From Monomorium pharaonis (Eukaryota; Arthropoda; Insecta; Hymenoptera; Formicidae): a stretch of 64,000 nucleotides of DNA. Every line of letters begins with the position of its first letter. The stretch's first letter is position 1. A program made the position numbers and the translations under genes. The DNA is taken from NCBI RefSeq assembly GCF_013373865.1, contig NC_050472.1:21326636-21390635 (forward strand), read 5' to 3'. Below the pieces are notes generated by a model. It was not told where the DNA came from. It was given only the letters and a program-made list of their open reading frames with translations, and did no database searches. Below, piece by piece: positions 57,910-64,000 of this stretch.

Positions 57910-60900
57910 TTACCACACTTCGCACTTATGTGCCGGGTTCATTTTTGAGTCCTTAGGGCAGGTAAATTCCGCCGAAAATTCTGGCAAATTCGAAAGTGGT
58001 CCTATCACCCTGTACTTTGGCGGACTGTGAGTATCCTTCTCGACTTGGAGAATCACCGACTCGGACGTTATGGAGGAGCACCAAATCTATGGACATTTTT
58101 CTCGTGTAATTAAAACAATCATCACCAAATTAACGCGCTTACCTTCGTAAAAATATTTTAAAAATATCATTAATATTATTAAATTAAATATAAAAAAGTT
58201 TTAAAAAACAGGTGGAGATGGGGAGAGACGGGGAGAGACCGGGAAAGACGGGGAGAGACCGGGAGAGACGCAGAGAAACGGGGAGAGACCCGGAGAGACG
58301 GGGAGAGACTGGGAAAGACGGGGAGAGACTGGGAAAGACGGGAAGAGACCGGGAGAGACGGGGAGAGACGGGGAGAAACCGGGAGAGACGGGGAGAGACC
58401 AGGAGAGATGGGGAAAGACCGGGAGAGACGGGGAGAGACGGGTAGAGACCGGGAGAGACGGGAAGAGACCGGGAGAGACCGGGAAAGACGGGGAGAGACG
58501 GGAGAGACCGGGAGAGACCGGGAGAGACGCAGAGAAACGGGGAGAGACCCGGAGAGACGGGGAGAGACTGGGAAAGACGGGGAAAGACCGAGAGAGACGG
58601 GGAGAAACCGGGAGAGACGGGGAGAGACCAGGAGAGATGGGGAGAGACCGGGAGAGACCGGGAGAGACGGGTAGAGACCGGGAGAGACGGGGAGAGACGG
58701 GGAGAGACCGGGAAAGACGGGGAGAGACGGGAGAGACCGGGAGAGGCAAAGAATGTTTCTATTGTGTTTAAATTAAGGTAATAAGAAAAATAAAGATGAC
58801 TGTTATTTTATTGAAGAAAAGGAACTTATTTAAAACAGTCTTTTGAATGGATTTCTAAATCCATGGCAGCTTTTAGAAAAAAAAGTTAGAAGTACATGAA
58901 TGAATGAATATTAGATTTATTAAAGATAGATAAATGCTTATTCAAAAATAAAATAAAAAGAGCAACAGTAAAGCAAGGCTCTTGAAAGTTAAACAACGAA
59001 AGCAAAGAAAATTTGAAAAAAACGTAGCATAAGAATAGAGAGCCACAGCAACGCGTGGCAGGGCATAGCTAGTTAAATATAAAAAAGTTTCTCCGGCAAT
59101 TTAATGTACAATTATTTTTTTATAATAACCTGTGCAAAATTCAGGAAAAATAGTTGACGATGCGTCAGATTGAGACCGGGTAGCGACAGTTGATCCTTGG
59201 GGCTTTTAGGCATCGAAAGATAAGCGTGATATGCTGCCTTGAGGCCCCCGTTGTCGGCGATATTCTCCCCTGTATATTAACAATCGATCGGTCTAAATTC
59301 TGATACTACCATTATCGGTAAACAATTATTTGTAATCAATAAAATTACCCAGCGTCTGTCGGCCATTTATATTTCGACCTTGTACTTGGTACTGGTTATA
59401 TTGTTCCACGAAGCATTCGGTCCTATTTTTAAATCGCTCTATCGTAGCGTCGTTCCACCAGTGGTGCAGATTTCCATGCAAGTCATACTCGCGACCTACC
59501 CGATATTAAGTAAATACGTAATTAGCGTAAAAATCAAAATTAGATAAAACAGATATATACGGAGTGCAAAGAGAAAATCAATAAAAAATTAAGATACATA
59601 TAAATTTTTATATACGTATAATTTTTGTAATATTTTACCACACAAGCGTAAAAATCTTTTTACATAACATATAAATATAAAATATTCAAAGAACTCTGTT
59701 CAGATGGTAATACATCTAGACAGGTCAAAACGAGACATAACTTGTCAATTTTTTGTGGAAAAAAATAGAGAAGTTACGTTTATTCCATTGTAAAAATACT
59801 TTTCATGTCATTTTATATTATCTAAATATTTACTAAGATTGTAAAGAATGTAGCGTTCAATTTTATCTTTAAAGTCATACCTTGATCATCGAAGGCGTGT
59901 GTTAATTCGTGTCCCATGACAACGCCTATGCCGCCGAGATTCAAACTATTGGGATTCTTCATGTCGTAGAACGGACTCTGAAGGATACCAGCGGGGAAGA
60001 CCATCTGATTTTTGGTAGGTGTGTAATAAGCATTCACGGCCGGCGGTGTCATTATCCAAGTGGTCTTATTTACCACTTGATTAAGCTTCTCGAGATTTTT
60101 ACGGAAATTATATTTGTTCACGCGCAAAGTATTCTGGAAATATTCGTACTGTTTGATCAGCAAGTCCCTGTAACGCTCGTCGAGTTCGCTGGGCTGCAAA
60201 ATAAAGTCCGGGAAACCGATCATGTCGGTGATTGCGTTTGCTTTCTCCTCCGCAGCTTTCCTCGTCTCCGCGTCCATCCAGTCTAAATTTTTCAAGTTCT
60301 TCGTGAACGCCTTGCGAATTTGATTGATCATCTCCTCCGCCTAAAAGCAACGATCAAAATGAATCAAAATATTATTTTACAAATTAAAATGAAAAATTTT
60401 AAAAGTGAAATTATTAATTTCTATTTTATTTTGAAAGTTGGTGACTTCTCTGTAGTTTATTTAAAAAATAGCAAAATAAGAAGTAATTATTGAAAGTTAT
60501 TTCTTTTTTATATCGAGACAATGCGAGCTAACCATGGGTTTACTCTTGCCATGAAAAACTTCTCTGACGAACATTGCGCCAATGGCGAAACCCATGGCAT
60601 TATTAACATCGCTGACGCAATAACGCCACTGCTCCTCGTGGCCTTCTGAGCCGAACAGAGCTTTCCGCAAGCCTTTGTAAGCATCGCGAAACGGCTTCGA
60701 GAGAAACGCCGTCAAGGACCTCACGGTCTGCCAAACCAGATAATTATTCAGTGTTCTGCGGAAAGAAAAAAAAACAGAGGAAAAAGTTGATACTTTTTTC
60801 AACGGGATCGATTCAGAAATCGCGCACTTTGTCTCGAAATCGTCAAAACGCTGATTCTTAAAACTTCGACATTTTATGTCTATAAGAATTATAGACATTT

Positions 60901-63900
60901 GTAACAATTTAATAGTTTAAACAGCTTATTCTAATTTTAAAAGTTTAATCATTTAAAAATTATTTTAGTCAATTAGATTATTATAAATAAAAAAGATTAT
61001 TATACAAGTCAGTTTGGTTTCTCCAACATCCGTTCGAAACAAGTGCGCCAAGTCAAATGCATCTTGCTGGTATACATACATCTTTCCGGTAGTAGTTTTG
61101 TTATATTCCTGCACGATATTTGTCAATTTTACAAAATACTCTGGTGCAAAATTTACGATCGTCATTTTACTGTTGATCTTCATGTTTACGACACGCGTGG
61201 CGTTTTGGAAGAATTCTATCCACGACATCTAAACACATAAGGAAATTGCGTCCATTATATTTTATCGACATTATTTGCTTAAAAGTTATATCACTTGAGT
61301 AACCGTTTTTGGAAAATCAATGCACAAATGTTTTATGTTAATCAAGAAGATATGATGTAGGATTTAATAAAAATATAATTGAACATGACGTGATATGGTA
61401 GAAAATAGGACATGATGATAGGGCGTAATAAAATATGAGGATTTGATTGAGATGGATAACTATCATATATCACATCAAAACGTGATATTATTATATTCTG
61501 GAATCACGATATCACGATACTAAATAATATATCATTAAAGGAAACGTTGCAACAACGGAAAATTATAGGTTGCAATAATTAAATATATCGCAATTGTAAT
61601 ATTACACGAAAAGAACGGTTTTGCTGAAGTGTCCAAAAATGTGTCCAACTAATAGATACAGATTCAAAGATAATTTTGTTAAATTAAAATAATTATGTAG
61701 GGCACTCAACAAAACCGTTCTTTTCATGTGCACAATCAAAACGTATGATGATAAATAGAATAAAGGATGGCGAACATACGAAAGGTGCTTTACGTTGCAA
61801 TTCATTTAACGACATTGAATTGTAAATCTTCTCCTCATCCCTGCGATCTTCGGGCGGTATAGTAATCTCCGCGAGTCTCGTCTCGAACTCGATTACGTCC
61901 TGCATCTGCTTTTTCGTGGAATTCTCATCGCCACCTAAGAGTACGCCGATCTGAAAACGTGCACGAGTACCTGTACTCTACTCGCCCTAAAGAAAATAAT
62001 TTATACCGCGAAGTAAAATGTGTGTAAATACTATTATTTTGGTACCTTCGTCATGTAGTCCAAATAGGCGGTTAGGACTTTGCCATGCTCGGTTACGTTG
62101 AGATAATTGTCCGCAGTTGGTAATGTTAAACCCCCTTGATCGATCTTAAAAACAACAAAGGTAATGTATTACATATAATATGTATATAATGATAAACATA
62201 TGTATATATAAATGTATGTTAATCTCGGCATTATGATACCAAAAAATCTTATCAAACAAAATAATTGTTCTGTTATATAATTTTATTTTTCTTAGGTAAA
62301 ATAAATTAATTTTTATGATAACTCAATTTTTATGAAAAAATATAATTTTATTATAAAATATAAAAAGAATATTAAAATTTATTATAAATTTAATATAAGA
62401 AACTACAATTTTTATAAAAATCTGTTATATAAGTGTGAAAAATAAGATACGACGATATATTTTCTTTGAGAGATTTCACATTAACTTAATTCGCACCATT
62501 CAGTTCTAATTACAGTCACTACTACAACGATAATAGCAGGAGCAAAAATTGTGGTTATCACTATCATTATAATTAAAATCAATTTTGCACAGGTAGAATG
62601 CAATAATAATCAAATATTTATCTAATACTTATTTAGACGATCTATAATCCGTATCATAATTTAAAAGAGAATTATGCGCTTTAATATTTCTTTTACACAC
62701 ACAGACATCATTAGTTTAATGTAATCTGCTTATACCTGAATTATGTATCTAGTACTGTTTCGATCGTCCTCATTCACGCCCCAGGAGAATAAACCACCCA
62801 TATTATAAACATTTTGCATAATGTGCATGCTGTTTTGCAGGGACCACGCGCTGATATTGAATTTGCCCGAGATGTTCCAGCCACCGATCTTTTCCAACAA
62901 TTCCAACATCGGCTTCGCTCCTAGCGCCTCGATCGTCTCATTCGCATCCATACAGGACAGATAATAATACTTGGCCTTCTTCTCAGCCTTTGATTTCATC
63001 TCGCTGAGCGGTTTCTCTGCGCGGGAAATGAAAGGACAACTTACATAACGTACATAAAGATTCATTTAGGCTTGACAGTTACGCGCATTTACGAATGATT
63101 ACCGAGAACATTCTTGACGACTAGTTGATTATCCTGCTCGAGCTTGCCGAACGTGCCCCAAACGCTCTTCCCATCCGGAATGGGATTTTTCTTTCTCCAG
63201 CCGCCGCACGCGTATTCATAGAAATCATCACATGGATCGACGGAAAAATCTATACTATTGATTAAGGAAGCCGCCACCGTTACGCATTGTTCCGTAAGGC
63301 AATGCGTGCTTTCTGTAACAATTTATAAAGCAGGATTGTTCTAAAAGTTCTATTTTGACAATTTGATTCAGCATAATAAAAAAAAAATCTTAATTTGCAC
63401 ATCTCTTTTGTTTATATTTCATAGATATAAAATCGTAATCGTAATAATCGAAAATAAGTAACGCCAAACTTTATTCGACCTTAATTCAAATTGTTGCCGT
63501 GACCTAGTTAAACTAAAATGTCTTATGTTTTTTACCTTCTTCGTGAGAGGCGACGTGAAGAATCTGGGCCTCGTCCCAACCATTTTTACTGCTGATAACA
63601 ATGCCGAGTACCACAATCGTCAGCAGCAAAACAGCGCAAATTATGAGGAGGCATCTCTCCAAAATACTTCTCGCCTTCCACATCGTTGTACCCTGCAACA
63701 AAATCGTATGGATCAGGCATCTCAAAATTGTCACATCTCATTGATTTAAAATTAAATAACGTCCAAACGATAATTTTCGTGAAACATTTAATTCTCGAAG
63801 GATATAAAAATGTTCCAGGAACATTGAATCGGGAAATACTCACCGTATGATATCTTATATGTGTGGCGGATGTACTGATGCCTTCGCTATTTAGGGCGAC

Positions 63901-63957
63901 GGAGCCGATGCTGCTGCTGTCTTCGTCCTCGAATTCGGCCTGTTTGTACCTCGTCAT
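57910..63957 (-). CDS. Neprilysin-type membrane metalloendopeptidase, family M13 (complete, twelve coding exons)
   Basis: Type II membrane zinc ectopeptidase that inactivates small signalling peptides at the cell surface. Exons in order: 63957-63844, 63692-63536, 63312-63103, 63016-62736, 62144-62046, 61950-61780, 61228-61080, 60755-60533, 60340-59881, 59495-59349, 59269-59130, 58086-57910. All phases fit; 2328 nt code for 775 residues, typical of the family. Seen: acidic cytoplasmic tail (YKQAEFEDEDSSS); transmembrane helix at about 52-73; hallmark CDDFYEYACGGW and NPIPDG; NAYY at 571-574 (substrate binding); zinc site HELTH at 612-616; ENIAD at 672-676 (third ligand Glu and Asp); and MNPAHKCEVW at the C-terminus, the M13 CxxW ending. 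All catalytic residues are present. The ATG at 63957 directly follows a TTGTTCAG acceptor, so an upstream untranslated or alternative N-terminal exon is likely to the right of the window. Neprilysin paralogue not assigned; convergent with the IR gene. Confidence 0.94.
58213..58746. repeat. 10-bp-unit minisatellite inside the last neprilysin intron
   Basis: About 53 head-to-tail copies of GGGAGAGAC(C/G) with variants (GGGAAAGAC, CAGAGAAAC, GGTAGAGAC). Variant order repeats as a higher-order block: CAGAGAAAC recurs at 58271 and 58530. A 10-bp unit keeps long frames open on both strands (up to 182 codons of Pro/Ser/Leu/Arg repeats), which are not genes. It lies between exons 59269-59130 and 58086-57910. 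Confidence 0.95.
61604..61733. mobile_element. MITE-like inverted-repeat element, family D, in a neprilysin intron
   Basis: The left arm GAAAAGAACGGTTTTGCTGA and the inverted right arm GAAAAGAACGGTTTTGTTGA differ by one base over 20. Both continue with a G(T)TG(T/C)CC stretch. About 130 bp overall, AT-rich core, no coding capacity. It lies between exons 61950-61780 and 61228-61080. Confidence 0.7.
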
Positions 63958-64000
63958 CTGAACAACAATCATGTGAAAATAAATTCGCAGAAACCTTGAC

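Noticed and set aside
57627..58030. Two plus-strand frames of 60 and 74 codons
   Set aside because: The second is antisense to the neprilysin terminal exon (MNPAHKCEVW on the minus strand); the first lies in its 3' untranslated region.
58201..58749. 182-codon minus-strand Pro/Ser/Leu/Arg repeat protein
   Set aside because: Produced by the 10-bp minisatellite, whose 30-bp frame period leaves both strands open; it lies in an intron of neprilysin.

Overview
The window is nuclear DNA from an insect, most likely a hymenopteran such as an ant. This is inferred from insect-type multi-exon genes with short introns and conventional GT-AG sites, an AT-rich background broken by CpG-dense blocks with no CpG depletion, and abundant (GA)n/(CT)n microsatellites. 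No prokaryotic, plasmid, phage or CRISPR feature is visible. Exon joins were built by hand from splice sites, reading phase and protein-family logic; none has been checked by a search.

Layout. (1) 1105-2991, minus: N-terminal six coding exons of an epsilon-type diacylglycerol kinase, running off the left edge. (2) 3905-8314, plus: a candidate non-coding transcript made of tandemly duplicated cassettes with 64-65 nt spliceable mini-exons, followed by a 154-bp satellite-like array. (3) 8.3-22 kb: no gene recognised; AT-rich DNA alternates with CpG-rich blocks, with microsatellites, one MITE copy and Z-DNA-type tracts. (4) 23417-43515, minus: a complete three-exon myoglianin (myostatin/GDF11-type TGF-beta ligand) gene with an 18-kb first intron loaded with (GA)/(CT) arrays; a CpG-rich block at 43.5-47.7 kb probably holds its 5' region. 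(5) 50073-54878, plus: an ionotropic chemoreceptor (IR) gene, seven well-supported coding exons plus a possible signal-peptide exon. (6) 57910-63957, minus: a complete twelve-exon membrane neprilysin (M13 zinc endopeptidase), convergent with the IR gene, with a 534-bp minisatellite in its last intron and a small inverted-repeat element in another intron.

The four protein genes do not form an evident pathway: lipid second-messenger kinase, secreted growth factor, chemosensory channel and peptide-degrading ectoenzyme. The most unusual non-coding structure is the duplicated-exon locus at 3.9-5.3 kb with the adjacent 154-bp array. At least four small inverted-repeat (MITE-like) families are visible, one of them present twice. 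The many long open frames in the CpG-rich blocks are most simply explained by base composition and were not annotated as genes.
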